Assembly (NCBI RefSeq): GCF_001625305.1
Contig: NW_017802379.1
Coordinates: 11,272,271-11,336,270 of the forward strand
Origin: Branchiostoma belcheri
Lineage: Eukaryota; Chordata; Leptocardii; Amphioxiformes; Branchiostomatidae
DNA: 64,000 nt
Reading direction: 5' to 3'
The position numbers and the translations under genes were made by a program. A model generated the notes under the pieces. It saw only the letters and a list, made by a program, of their open reading frames with translations, did no database searches and was not told the DNA's origin. Every line of letters starts with the position of its first letter. The first letter of the stretch is position 1. Shown in pieces: positions 44,501 through 55,494 of this stretch.

Positions 44501-46416
44501 ACATTGATTTTGTAGTATTGTTTATTTACAGTCATACATTGTACCGTGTGCGATTGTCGAGCAATAGAGTTTATAACAGTGAGCAGATTATTATTGTAAT
44601 GAGCAGAGCACTTTGGACTAATGCCTCTGGCTATTTACAGCTTAGAGGTACATATCTAATATTTTGTCAAAAACTTCTCTGTTACATAGCGGATCATAAT
44701 GACCCCCAGCGGGAGTCTTAACGCTTCGTTAAAAATAGAAAAATCTCAAGATGTATTCCAAAGATCTCAATATTTTAGATGAAATCTTGAGATATTATGA
44801 GACAATCTTGAGATTTTTCATGACATTCTCAAGATCTTTCAGAACATCTTAAGATGAAAACGAAAGGTCTCAAGATCTTTCCAAGATGCTGTCAAAGCAA
44901 CTAGAGATTTTTTCATTGTATCTCGAGATGATTTAAAAATATCAAGATTATTGAAAAAATCTCAAGATTGCTTAATAAATCATGAGATCTTTAAAAAAAA
45001 TCTTGATATTTTTTAAAGCATCTCGAGATGCTATGGAAAAATCTCAAGATGGTTTTAAGATATCTTGGAAGTTCTTAAGACCTTTCGTTTTCATCTTAAG
45101 ATTTTCTGAAAGATCTTTAGATTGTCTCATAATATCTCAAGATTTCATCTAAAATATTGAGATCTTTGGAATACATCTTGAGATTTTTCTATTTTTAACG
45201 AAGCGTGAAGACCCCCACTGGGGGTCATTATGATCCGCTATGTAACAGAGATGTTTTTGACAAAATATTAGATATGTACCTCTAAGCTGTAAACAGCCAG
45301 AGGCATTAGTCCAAAGTGCTCTGCTCATTCCAATAATAATCTGCTCACTGTTTTATTCATTCATCTCTATGTCAATATTACTCTTACACATTTAGAACCT
45401 TCCCTCGACCACCAATGAACTAATGTTGAGTAAAGTTTGGGAGCAGTCTGACCATATTTAGCTAGCTTACGCGTAACTTTTGATACTAAATCGGGAATCA
45501 AATCTGACCTCCAACCGCCAGTCAACCATGGCCAGCCAAATAATAGCAGTGTTTGGGAGGCCATACTCAGCTATGTGTGACTGGGGCTAAAGGCAGATAT
45601 ACTAGTAGTAGTAGTTCACTGTACATACTAGTACATACCTGATTAACATGAGCACACTGGCAGGTACGAAGATGTAGTACTGGTAGTAGAACGGCATTCG
45701 GTTCATCACTAGGGTAAAGGTGACGTCAGGATAGGGTTCTGGGCAGCAGCTGGAAACAAAAGAAATACATCTCTTAAGTCTCAACTGTCTTATACTCGTA
45801 TTTAGTCAAACAGGCAGATTCCTCCCACACCTATATAGGGTGCATAGGGTGGCAGCTACTCCCCTCTCTGTAGCTCTTGAGCCATCAATACAATTAGTAC
45901 AACACAAGTAGTAGTAGTAGTAGTAGTAATAGTAGTAGTAGTAAAAATGCTTTTTCTTGTTTTCCTTGTACAAAGAAATGGTATCAAGTAGCAAGATAAT
46001 AATTCTTTGAACAAGAAATTAAGGAATCCCTGTAGCAAGAAAATTCAAGAAAGACATGTGTTTCTTGAGTTTTCTTGCTGCAGCAAGAAAACGATTCTGC
46101 CCACAAGAAAATATTTCTTGAACTAAGAGCTAACTGTTCTTGAAGCAAGAAAACCATTCTGTACACAAAAAGATCTCTTGTAGCAGAAAAAAATACTGTT
46201 AACTTTTTAAAAATTGTTAAGATTCTTGTTGGTGAGCATGATAGTAGAAATATTTTCTTTTCTTAAGACAAAAGAAGAATAAAATTCTTTGTGTAAGAAT
46301 CAACATACAAAATCTTTGAAGAATGTTTCTTGAATTTTCTTTAAAATCATCCCTTGCAAGAAAATATTTCTCAACATAAGAAAATAAGAAATATAAGAAA
46401 AAACATTTTTGGTACT

Positions 46417-46465
<49 letters not shown>

Positions 46466-49400
46466 CAGTAGCAATAGTAGTAGTAATAGTAGTTCAGTAC
46501 TTCTAAAATATTGAGTACTAAGAAGAGAAAGCAGTAGATGCCCATTAATTAAGTCTTTGTTTTATGCATGTGAGGATGAACTGAACTGAACTGTATGACT
46601 CGGCCAGGGAAATAAATGTAACAGACGACCTACCAAATGCAAGGCAACCACTTGGGCATTTCTCCGGTAGTTATATTATATTTAGCTAAGAATAACTGTA
46701 ATAATTCAGTATTTGATAGCCTCCTTCGCAGTCTTGTTGGGCGTTGGCGTTATTTTTTCTCTGAGCGACGCGAATAATATGCCGCCGCGAGGGACGATTT
46801 GCTGCCGAAGGAGTTTTTGCCACAGAGAGAAGGTTTCGTGCTCCAACAAGCGCGAAACCTTCTCTCCGTGGCAAAAACCTCCTCGGCAGCAAATCGTCCC
46901 TCGCGGCGGCATATTACTCGCGTCGCTCAGAGACAAAGAAAATGCCGACGCCCAACAAGACTGCGAAGGAGGCTAAGTATTTGATAGCTATTGTGAAAAA
47001 TCCCCTACTTGTAGTAATGAACGTGTCTCTCTGCCATGAGATCAGTGACGATCCACTCTTCACTGGAAGCCAGGTTGGTTATGTCTCCCTTTGAGAACCT
47101 AGAAACAATATTTCAGTTATTAGGTTCCCTTCACATTTATAGCAAAACTTTTTATAGTTGCATAGAGTGTGTATATATATATAACCTAGCTTTTCCCTAG
47201 AACTACATCACAATGGAACAAGCTTCCTTCTCGATGCCTCCCAAATATGTACAAACTTTTCAAGACTTAGGCCACACCAATTTAATTTGTTGGTTCTCGG
47301 ATTTTTTCAGAAAAAATATGAAGCGACAGGGCGAAAAAAAATAAAAATAAAAACAGGTCTAGGCATCCCATTATAGGCTTAAATGCTACGGAATGAGCCA
47401 TGAAGTCAACACAAAAGGCTGGGTTAAAATTTAAACATTGAATTTTAAACTTTTAATCAAACCACTGCAATGATAGATGGGGAAACTGTAACAACTAGGA
47501 AGAAAAGGACTTTTCTCAACTGTTGGGGGCAATATTTTTTTTGCAAATCAGAAAAAAACGACGAGGCGAATCCGAGAACCAACAAATTAAATTGGTGTGG
47601 CCTTAGGTGAGCAAACATCTGCTTTTACAGTTTCAAATGTAACTCAAAACAACCAAAAAAGTGGTTCGTATTAGCCTTGTTTTGCGGTAGAAATTGAAGT
47701 AAATAAAAATTTATATTCACATTGTAGACACTCTTATATACATGTATTAAAATCGGACCAACAGAGATCCCGATTGGAGTCGGCAAATCGGAAGATATTC
47801 GCTTTAAATCAGATTTTTAAAACTTTGATTCATAGACTTGGAAGTTAGAATCTGTAAATGGGAAACTCTCCCTACGTAGCACTCCCTAATACCCTCCTGT
47901 TTGGAGTCTCTTTCTACAAATAATCTGATCAGGATTTCAACCCGTAGAATCAGCGATTCTATTTCACCAGAGTATATAATCTGACAGATACATATAAGAA
48001 AATAAAACCATCAAATACATTATAAAAAGAGATTACCATGTGCGTTTATTTGAAAGGGTAGACAACCATAAACTGAAGAAAAAAAACTGAAATGATCTGA
48101 AACGTTTTCGCCAATATTACAAGGCACCCAAAATACCTATTGTTCGTATTGGCCAGGCCTGGGGAGCATGCCACGCCCTAAAAAAGGTGTGGAAGGCCCC
48201 CATCCAGAATACCACAAAGTTAAAAGTCTTTAAGTCTTGTGTAGAGCCTATTTTGTTGTATAGTTCCGACTCATGGACTTTAACTAAAGCCTTGTCCAAG
48301 AAACTGAATGGTAACTACACGCGCCTGCTTCGGTGCGGTGCGTGCTGAATGTTCAATGGCAGAGCCGCATGAGTAACAAATAACTCTACAACGGTCTACC
48401 CCTGATTACCAAGACCATTCAGAACAGACGACTGGCCCTTGCCGGTCATGTGGTACGCCACGAAGAGATGGCTGCCAAAGTGCTTCTCTGGCAACCGGAT
48501 GTAAAAAGAAGGAGGGGACGTCCGTGCCTAACGTTAAAGAAACTGATCGAGGAAGAGGTTGGACTACGGGATGAGGAACTTCTGTCCGCCATGCGTGACA
48601 GAGTCATCTGGAGAGACATTATAAATGGCACCTCAAAAGAGGATGACCTGAACTGAACTGAACTGAACTGAAAATACCTACCGATTGACGAGGTCCAGTT
48701 TAAGTCCGTCGTACGACCAGGAGCCGAACTTGAGCGGGCAGACTTGTCTGTCCTCCGGGAAGTACACGATATTGACCCGACAGGCGGCCTTGAACGTGAA
48801 GGGGTACAGGAAGGCTACCGAACCGTCCGGTCGGATGGTCGCCTTGAAGTCGGGAGTCTCCCCATATCCCTCCTCAAACACACTGTAGAAAGATCCCAGA
48901 AATCATTTATAGTGTGTATAAAAGTCATAAAATACTTAAAGACATCCAGTGCAGTTTTTAAGGCTTGTAAACCAGCTTTTCAGTCAATATTCTAGTTACT
49001 TTTTTACATACTAAACAGAAACAACACTGTCCTAATATGTATGAACATTCATAGAACAGAAATGCCCAAAAAGGTGCAAATGTGGGACAGTATGTGTCAA
49101 TACCGTACAGATTACCTTATTCGGAATATTTCCAGGTTTGCTGCCCTGAAATTGCATTGGATGCCTTTTAAGAACGGCTTTCAATATATTAATGTATTAT
49201 ACAGAACTAAATAACCAAATGAAATATATTGGTCAACAGTACATGGTTCATGTATGGCAGCATGACAATGTGATCAATACAGTAAAACTAATAAACTACA
49301 GATTAAACTTCCAACCTATATTGTACTCCTAACCGTGGTTGGGGGTTTGGTAGTGTTCTGGACCATATTCGGATTTGTGTTATAGGGACTTGGGGATTAT

Positions 49401-52400
49401 TTTTGTCGGCATTTGTTTTTTTTTCACGTGGTCAATCCTACTTGCTGAAAGACGCGTGTTACTATGGACGCTATATTATATGGTTATAGTGTACAATACA
49501 TGTACCTGTTATACAAAACTATGTCCGGATTCCAAATGTTGCTGCTCTGGACTCGAAGTAAGTCAACCCCGTCGTACTTCGATGGATCCCACTGCAAAAA
49601 CTGGTCGGTCCAAAACTAAAACAAACAAACAAGCAAACAAGCAAACAAACGAATAAATAAACGTCTGATACTGTCGTTGTACAGAACAAATGTCAAATCA
49701 TAATACGAAACTCCAAAATAGCCCAATTCGATTGTAACACCATATTCAATTCTATTATTTCAAGTGCTTTATCTTATTTTTAAAACGCCCGATAGCTGTT
49801 TCCATACATTATACTATGTACGACATTTGTACAATAAAGTTATTGTGTGATAGATTTCAGAACAGAGCATTAAAAGACATTGAACCTATAAATTATTGAC
49901 AACCTATATGTCCAGTCTACAAACATGTTTGCTTACCAGTCTCATCCAGAGGTTGACTGTGAGCATATGATTCCTGTCGTCCTTTATGTGAAGAAGAAAA
50001 AAAAACACACAACCATTTCAAAGACTTCTTCCAAAACCAAGAAATATTATTTCTTCTAAACATAACCGCTACATGTTAATTGTGTTTGGAAGTGTTTCTT
50101 GTGCTTTAAAATGTTTGTTCAGGTCTGTAATTAACATGCTACGAATTCCCTGTATCATTGGTAACGTATACCATTTGCAAGGTTAGATCATTTTTGCGCA
50201 GTTTCCAAAACTATAAAGCAGCAAGGTGTTGACCGCCATGAACGTGTTATTAAATCATTGCTCAGTTTTAATGCTATATGAGAGTTTTTATCAGCATGAG
50301 TTTATTGTATTGAGTTTTCTGTAGTACTGTTAGACGTACATGTACAAAGTCAAAAGAAGTTCCACAGGCGCTAGGCAAACATCACATCGTTCAAAGGGTC
50401 TCTACAGCTGCAGTACCAGGGCCCAGTTCTGTGGAACCAACTTTCCAGAGAGCAAAGACAGCTCTCAACTTTAACGGCTTTCAAAGACTCTCCGTGAGTG
50501 GGACTTGAGTGGCATATGTTTTTACGATTGGTATGTATGTTGAATTGAAATTGTAATGTATATTCTTACTGTGTATTCTTATTTTCCCATGTATACTGTG
50601 CATTTTATGTAATACTATGTAACGCCAGGGATTCCTGAAATCCAGGTCAGTTAGGCCTGAGTGTACTACGCTGGTTAAATAAAATAAAAAATAAATGAAA
50701 AGTTACTTGGGAGGGTCTATAGACCTCTTGATACAACCACGATAAGACTGGATACCAGGCTAGGACATACCAGATGTAGGTATTCCGCCACGGCGACGTC
50801 AATGGTAACGTTGACGGGGTCTGACATGTTCCTGACGGGACGGCGGTCCGTGTTGTACCCCTCCAGCAGGTCCATGATCAGCCGCTCCTCGGACGACTGC
50901 ACTTCGCTGCCCGATGTGACTGCAAAAAAATAAAAAAGATTTTAGATGTAGAATTTGTAAATATTGTAGTGCAAATGCTGTGGAAGACGAAATACATTTT
51001 ATTTCAAACTGTTCATTCCATAACAACGCTCGAAATGAGTTGACTATTCAAACTTCTACAATTTATCCCAATTTCTCTAAACTTACAGATCAAGGAAAAA
51101 TATTCTTTTTTTAACTTCCCAAAACCCACGAATTCTGGGAAAGGTGGGACATTACGTCTTCCATGGTTTACGCAGAAGAGAAGTCAAACCCTTCAGACAT
51201 AGTTTAGACATAGTTATAGTTCTGGACAGCTACCTTTTATCATGTAGACTTTAGTTATTTTATACACTGTTCCAATTGTCTTTCATGTTTTGTAATTTGT
51301 GAGTAGCTTCCGGGCACGAATTTGCAATAAACTTTTCGATATATGGAATATCTTATTGCATATTTTGGAAGTGGTATCTGCCATATGAGCTCGTGACGCG
51401 GTCAAAGCTGTGATAAAAATATCGTAATGCTATGCAGCGCTAGCCAAATCATTAAAATGTTCTTCATAATTATGCAAACTAAGTTCTTATTTGAATAGAC
51501 ATCATGCCATGTATTACCATGTGAAGAGAACCCAAATCAATTACATTTTTTTTAGTTTTAAAGGTTCTTACAATAAATAACATCGTAGTTGATAAAAAAA
51601 TTCTAAGAAGGCCAAAACTTTCACTTTTTTGGACAGCTATTACTTACTGAATATCAAAACCAGGACATATACCTGGAACACGAGACATTGAAACTTGAAG
51701 TCCGATTGCAATACTCTAGAAAGCCACTAGGGGGCCGGTATTCGAATTTTGGCCCATTGTCTTGCCAATACCAAATATCGTGATGCTATATGATCCATCC
51801 ATATATTTTCGAATTATTCTCTTCCAAACCAAGACGCTACAAAAAATACAAATCATCTAAACCAAAAACATAACGTTGATTTTTGAAGATAATTACCATT
51901 AACGCTGGTAACGATTTGAAGTAAGACCATAGGTGAACAAATACGGTATCCAATCTATCGTAGTTTGGGCAGGCTCTCTTCGGGGCTGCTGAAGCTGCCC
52001 ACCGCCCGTCTTAACTAGGTTTCCCGGTAAAGGTTTGCAAGGCGAGAGTTCAATGAACTCCTGCCGTGCAAACTCCCTACGGGTGCCTAGTTGAATCGGA
52101 CGGTGAAGAGCTCCTGCAGCCCCGAAGAGAGACCGCTGAAACTACGATAGACTGAATACCAGGCACACCTTCGACTCGTACAATTAGAATAAGTAGGGGA
52201 AGAGTCTTATGTGTTATTCAGTCTTTTTTCATTGCCCTTTTGGGTACGTTTTCAAGCAAAGTCACAAGTAATGACATTACTGACGCAATAGGGTGTGTGC
52301 AAAAGCAGATAGCCTTTGACCTACGGAATATGTTTTCGCACAACGCAGAGAATACAATGTATAGTTACGTATTATATAAAATTCGATAAAAATTACTAAA

Positions 52401-54219
52401 TTTGTGTTCAGAAAGTTAATTGCACTGTATACTGTAAAACAGCCGGAGTATTTTTTTAGTGATCAAGACTCTTAATGTTTACATGCATTTGAAAATGAAA
52501 TCATTTGACCTAATGAGTTGGAAATAATGCTATTCAGACAAGGTGTCTCACTCTCAAGTATATACTGTCGCATTGAAATCTGCTGCTGTATCGAAAAATT
52601 GGATTTATATCATTGCAATGTATTTTTACCTGCATTTTGACCAATATAAGAATTTAAATATCGATATTATTAAAGAAAATATCGACGCCAACATTTTGTC
52701 TGTTTCCCCCGTGGCTATGTGTACAGACAGACAGTACAATGTTCGCCGCGCCCCATTTTTCGAAGTTCATTGAACCTCCTTACGGCTATACATTTTACTG
52801 TGCGATTTGGCTTGAGTATTTACCTGTGTTTAGGCATTGTTGTTCGCACATTGTACATGCATTAGATGCAGGATTAGTCTTTTTCTACAGTCTATAGTTG
52901 ATTGACATTTTGAAAGCCTCCACCAGGCCTTCCTACGGAGGTACGGATCGTAGAATTCGGCAAAAAGGGACACTCTGAGGGAGGGTTAACCTAACTGAGG
53001 GAGGGTTAACCTAACTGAGGGAGGGTTAACCTAACTGAGGGAGGGTTAACCTAACTGAGGGAGGGTTAACCTAACTGAGGGAGGGTTAACCTAACTGAGG
53101 GAGGGTTAACCTAACCGAGGGAGGGTTAACCTAACCGAGGGAGGGTTAACCTAACTGAGGGAGGGTTAACCTAACTGAGGGAGGGTTAACCTAACTGCGA
53201 GGGCAAATAAATGTCACTTGTCGTCTGAAATTCAATTGTCCTGTTATAAAAAAGTGACCATTTTCGTCGCTTTGGGTCCCCCCTCGGAAAGACGGTGGAC
53301 GATTGAACACCACCAGGAGTATGTGGGTCAATCTTAAAGCTATCTCTGTCCTACTTAAAGGAAGTAGGGAAACCACCGGGCCACATACCTGACGTCTTCA
53401 TACCTATTTCTGTAACTTCCTGTTTTTATTGACCTTTTCATAGTTTTCCTCATAGTTTCAGATCTTGAGGAAATACCCCTGCCCCCTTCGATGACCACAG
53501 CTCCTTCCTGCACGTGCACATTTACCACAAGTCGTCCTACACTTTATGATTCGGGCGCCAAAGTAATAGTGGCAGAACAAACTGCGGACAAGAATCTTAC
53601 TTAGGTAGCCTTTTTCGTAACAAAACAGTTGTATTGTTCAAAACTATTCCGAGTATGAATTCAGTTTGTTGTTTAATCAAACAATGTACGTGACCGAGAC
53701 GATACTCATTTTTCCCCTTTTCTTCGCAAAAACAACAATAAAATACATGACGACAATGATTCGAAATCTGCCGGACATTTGTAGCAAGCCTTGAAGTATA
53801 TAGTTAAGCCCAAAAATATAAGTTAGGCCCCTTCCGTCCTGTGTTTAAGTCCCTCCCCCTCTTTTTGAACTCCTCTCGCACACAGTGAATTATGTAACAT
53901 GAACGTTTTATTATAAACATTTAATGACTAGACATGTCGACGGCACACTCAAGTTACATCAACTTATTTTATGCCGCTACCAACACAGAGTACAGGACAG
54001 GACAATACTCATTTTTACTTGAATTAAGTGAGGAAAGTCGTGTAAAGTGCCTTTCCCAAGGGCACAAGATCGGTGGCATTGTCAGGACTCGAACCCGGGA
54101 CCTCTTGTTTCCGAGTCGAGCGCTCTGCCGCTACGCCACCCGACCCCACTGACATGAACGTTAGACTCACCATGCAACATGACGGCTACGGCGACAAACA
54201 CGACAAGCGACGTCTTCAT
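41599..54219 (-). CDS. Nicotinic acetylcholine receptor, alpha-type subunit (Cys-loop channel)
   Basis: Pentameric ligand-gated cation-channel subunit. Ten exons: 54171-54219, 50771-50919, 49937-49981, 49506-49615, 48682-48882, 47009-47098, 45639-45749, 44142-44278, 42669-42861, 41599-41962; 1449 nt, 482 residues, all GT-AG, frame closed. Signal peptide [28 protein letters not shown] at the mature N-terminus. Ligand-site aromatics are present: W in VNLWMRL, Y116 (loop A), W173 (GSWSYDG), Y213/Y214, vicinal C216-C217 (so alpha type) and Y221. The Cys-loop is C152-x13-C166, with FPED instead of the usual FPFD. TM1 about 236-256, TM2 266-284, TM3 about 300-322, TM4 about 458-479, with a moderate TM3-TM4 loop. 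Glu264 at -1' predicts cation selectivity. TM2 has unusual polar residues (N11', N14', E16', G20'). The subtype cannot be assigned without a tree. Confidence 0.95.
42443..42658 (+). mobile_element. tRNA-derived SINE, family A (long-tail subfamily)
   Basis: GGGGTCGTGTGGCGCGATGG start with A box TGGCGCGATGG, perfect B box GGTTCGAGTCC, body and AT-rich tail ending just before the donor of the receptor's penultimate exon (42668). Best full-length copy of this subfamily in the window. Confidence 0.85.
43318..43867. mobile_element. DNA transposon remnant with GGCCGTGTTTAAACGGAATC ends
   Basis: Left end GGCCGTGTTTAAACGGAATC and right end GATTCCGTTTAAACACGGCC are perfect 20-bp inverted repeats, extended by ACCC/GGGT. 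Flanks TTT and TAA are compatible with a decayed TWA target. A 93-codon minus-strand frame (43582-43863) starts in the right end, but shows no recognised domain. Harbinger-type is the best guess. In the receptor intron between exons 8 and 9. Confidence 0.75.
44353..44450 (-). repeat. Hammerhead-like repeat, single copy
   Basis: Minus strand: TTGCC CTGATGA AGATGACATA GAAACGTTGG, then TAAAAGTGGTTGTGGATAGA. The CTGATGA and GAAA boxes are intact, stem II is shortened and CGTC reads CGTT. Related to the palindromic copies at 58995 and 60438. Confidence 0.65.
44573..45353. mobile_element. 780-bp near-perfect palindrome built from ATCTCAAGAT motifs
   Basis: Outer arms CAGTGAGCAGATTATTATTG and CAATAATAATCTGCTCACTG; identity continues through GATCATAATGACCCCCAGC, TTAACGAAGCG and many ATCTTGAGAT/ATCTCAAGAT steps to a centre near 44963. 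More than 15 copies of the 10-bp motif or close variants occur. No coding potential. In the receptor intron between exons 7 and 8. Confidence 0.9.
45835..46676 (-). mobile_element. tRNA-derived SINE, family B, interrupted by a TAG/CAAGAAA array
   Basis: SINE body 45835-45904 (CTGTAGCTCTTGAGCC) and SINE head 46493-46676 (ATTGAGTACTAAGAAGAGAA...GACTCGGCC) are parted by about 590 bp of other repeat (next entry). A short (GAACT)n is also inserted at 46574-46590. In the receptor intron between exons 6 and 7. Confidence 0.6.
45905..46492. repeat. CAAGAAA/TTTCTTG array bounded by (TAG)n microsatellites
   Basis: (TAG)n at about 45909-45943 and 46417-46492 bracket roughly 470 bp in which CAAGAAA and its complement recur about every 20-25 bp, giving many possible hairpins. 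Halves are quasi-symmetric about a centre near 46190. Same construction as the 44573 palindrome, with another motif. Confidence 0.75.
46717..46975. mobile_element. Mutator-like palindromic MITE with perfect 9-bp target duplication
   Basis: Almost perfectly palindromic: TAGCCTCCTTCGCAGTCTTG at the left and its complement at the right, arms about 125 bp. Flanked on both sides by AGTATTTGA (46708-46716 and 46976-46984). The 9-bp duplication is the Mutator-like hallmark. GC rich inside an AT-rich intron. In the receptor intron between exons 6 and 7, about 25 bp from the exon 6 donor. Confidence 0.9.
47267..47605 (-). mobile_element. PIF/Harbinger-type MITE, copy
   Basis: Flanked by TTA, ends GGCCACACCAATTTAATTTG and inverse, with a shorter interior than the reference copy (about 335 bp). 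In the receptor intron between exons 5 and 6. Confidence 0.85.
48095..48672 (+). mobile_element. LINE 3' fragment with (GAACT)n tail
   Basis: Pieces of the reverse-transcriptase end are readable in shifting frames: [18 protein letters not shown], then [37 protein letters not shown] and a stop. This R(R)LxxAGHxxR...W.P..KRxRGRPxxT pattern is typical of a non-LTR retrotransposon C-terminus. It ends in four to five GAACT units abutting the acceptor-side intron of receptor exon 5 (48682). Confidence 0.85.
48938..49172. mobile_element. TTAA-flanked MITE, reference copy
   Basis: Left end TTAAAGACATCCAGTGCAGT, right end GCCCTGAAATTGCATTGGAT followed by GCCTTTTAA. Inverted ends about 25 bp, TTAA at both sides. 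Related copies at 33418 and 36385. Confidence 0.7.
50935..51345 (+). mobile_element. LINE 3' end with zinc-knuckle-like C-terminus
   Basis: A frame reads [20 protein letters not shown] then [12 protein letters not shown] and [10 protein letters not shown], the C.xC...VEDE.HF...C....R.EL pattern of a CR1/L2-like C-terminus, with a stop near 51203 and a 3' tail GGGCACGAATTTGCAATAAA. In the first half of the receptor's first intron. Confidence 0.8.
51400..52970. other. Receptor intron 1 spacer with one MITE
   Basis: No gene recognised. 51600-51840 has phrases of the dispersed CATGGAGGTA-type family (CACTAGGGGGCC; CAATATCGTGATG). The MITE at 51955 is listed separately. AT-rich otherwise. Confidence 0.5.
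51955..52153. mobile_element. MITE with CTATCGTAGTTT ends
   Basis: Left CTATCGTAGTTTGGGCAGGC and GCTCTCTTCGGGGCTGC are matched at the right by GCAGCCCCGAAGAGAG and GAAACTACGATAG. A second inner pair (GGCGAGAGTTCAATGAACTC) forms a GAGTTCAATGAACTC hairpin at the centre. Target duplication not resolved. Confidence 0.75.
52971..53197. repeat. 20-bp minisatellite, 11 nearly identical units
   Basis: Unit GAGGGTTAACCTAACTGAGG repeated about 11 times, with T-to-C changes in two units as the only variation. The homogeneity points to recent expansion. Each unit contains the palindrome GTTAAC inside GGGTTAACCTAA, reminiscent of two telomere-like half repeats facing each other; that resemblance may be chance. 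Confidence 0.95.
53918..54147 (-). mobile_element. tRNA-derived SINE, family A (short-tail subfamily)
   Basis: Minus strand GGGGTCGGGTGGCGTAGCGG with B box GGTTCGAGTCC and the same 3' domain as 33990-34245. Its head ends 24 bp from the donor of receptor exon 1 (54170). A 3'-only relative lies at 55030-55105. Confidence 0.8.
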
Positions 54220-54719
54220 ACTTCGCCACGTTTTCTTCACAACTCTGAGCAGGGAATGAGACTGGTACCTGCGACAAAAACAAATTCTTAACCGCCAATC
54301 TAACCCTTCAAATGAGAGTTAGTTCAATTAATTTCTACGTTTCTAGGCATTTCCGTGGATAGTTACTGTAGCATCGTTTAATCTTGTGTTTAAGATCACC
54401 CGATGTCTACTATACTAAAGTTTAAGTCAAAGAAAGGAATCCAAAGCATAAGAATGGCAGGTCAGAAAAAAAAAGTTGTAGCCAACAAACTCACGTCTTG
54501 TCTCTGTCAGTTCGCGTCTTCAACTAAAACAGTGTGGACAGATATAGTCACAAACAATAGCTCGTTCACTGCCCAATGAACACGCCCATATCTTGTAGTT
54601 TTCCGATAACGATCAACTCAGTGTCAACCAATAGGGGCTGTTTTTAGGGGTCAACCTTTCCACCGACAGTGAAAACATAATTTGGCCTGTCTTTTGTTAT
54701 GCAGTGGAGCAGTTTAGGT

Positions 54720-55474
54720 GGTAATTTTCCGTGCGTCATTGCCCAAAGGCGGTTTCTAACCATCTAACCAATGGGGAAAGTACCGGGTCACATAACTGAC
54801 ATCTGTGTCTATTTTTGTTATGTGACGTCGTGATGCGTTACATACCCTCAGGCACTGTCTCAGGTGGGACGGTCTGACGCCCGTGTACACAACTTTCCCC
54901 GAACAACAAACAGCAAAAGTTTCGGAGCCTGGCCAGAGTTACGTCACACCTACTTCTCAGTACGAATCTAATCGATTTTGAGTTAAATTTGAGTCATTTT
55001 TTTTATATTCCAACGTGCAATCACAAGACGTGGTAACGTTACACTCAAGTTTTGTCAACTTATATTAATGCCGTCACGAACACAGGGGGCGATACAATAC
55101 TACTAGGAGTCAAATTCTACCTCTAAACAGGCAAACAACACAGCTCATGTACTGCCGAACACCATCCAAACATTATTGAACCTCCCCGTTTACACTCGAA
55201 TGTTTGAAACATAACGAAACATTTAGCTGCGGCGTAGCCGAACTCAAGAAGACAATTATCTCTTTTGTATGTCATGGCGTATGGTAAACACAGTGCGAAG
55301 GTCATGTTTTGATGTTTTTTTTCTTAATTGTATCGGTGCAAAAATGTACGATTTATCCAAATCTGTTTGCCTTTCCCAAAACATGATATAGTAATTTAGT
55401 ATCTTAGCACAGTTAATATCCTTTTAACATGGTTACAGTCTGAACGTAAACTATCATTGGTTGGATATGCCCCC
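54720..55474. other. Upstream region of the receptor gene, no recognised gene
   Basis: Mixed sequence with a 3' fragment of SINE family A at 55030-55105 (ACACTCAAGTTTTGTCAACT, ATGCCGTCACGAACACAG). Short frames show no conservation. It ends at the assembly gap. Confidence 0.5.
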
Positions 55475-55494
55475 NNNNNNNNNNNNNNNNNNNN
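55475..55494. other. Assembly gap (20 N)
   Basis: Twenty undetermined bases between runs of C (CCCC before, CCCCCTCCTCCCCCC after). The true length is unknown; probably a poly-C or C-rich microsatellite that did not assemble. Confidence 0.98.

Noticed and set aside
46217-46545. Poly-Leu and poly-Tyr frames
   Set aside because: Translations of the (TAG)n microsatellite.
52971-53197. CRISPR-like regular repeat
   Set aside because: Units are contiguous with no spacers and the context is a eukaryotic intron; it is a minisatellite.
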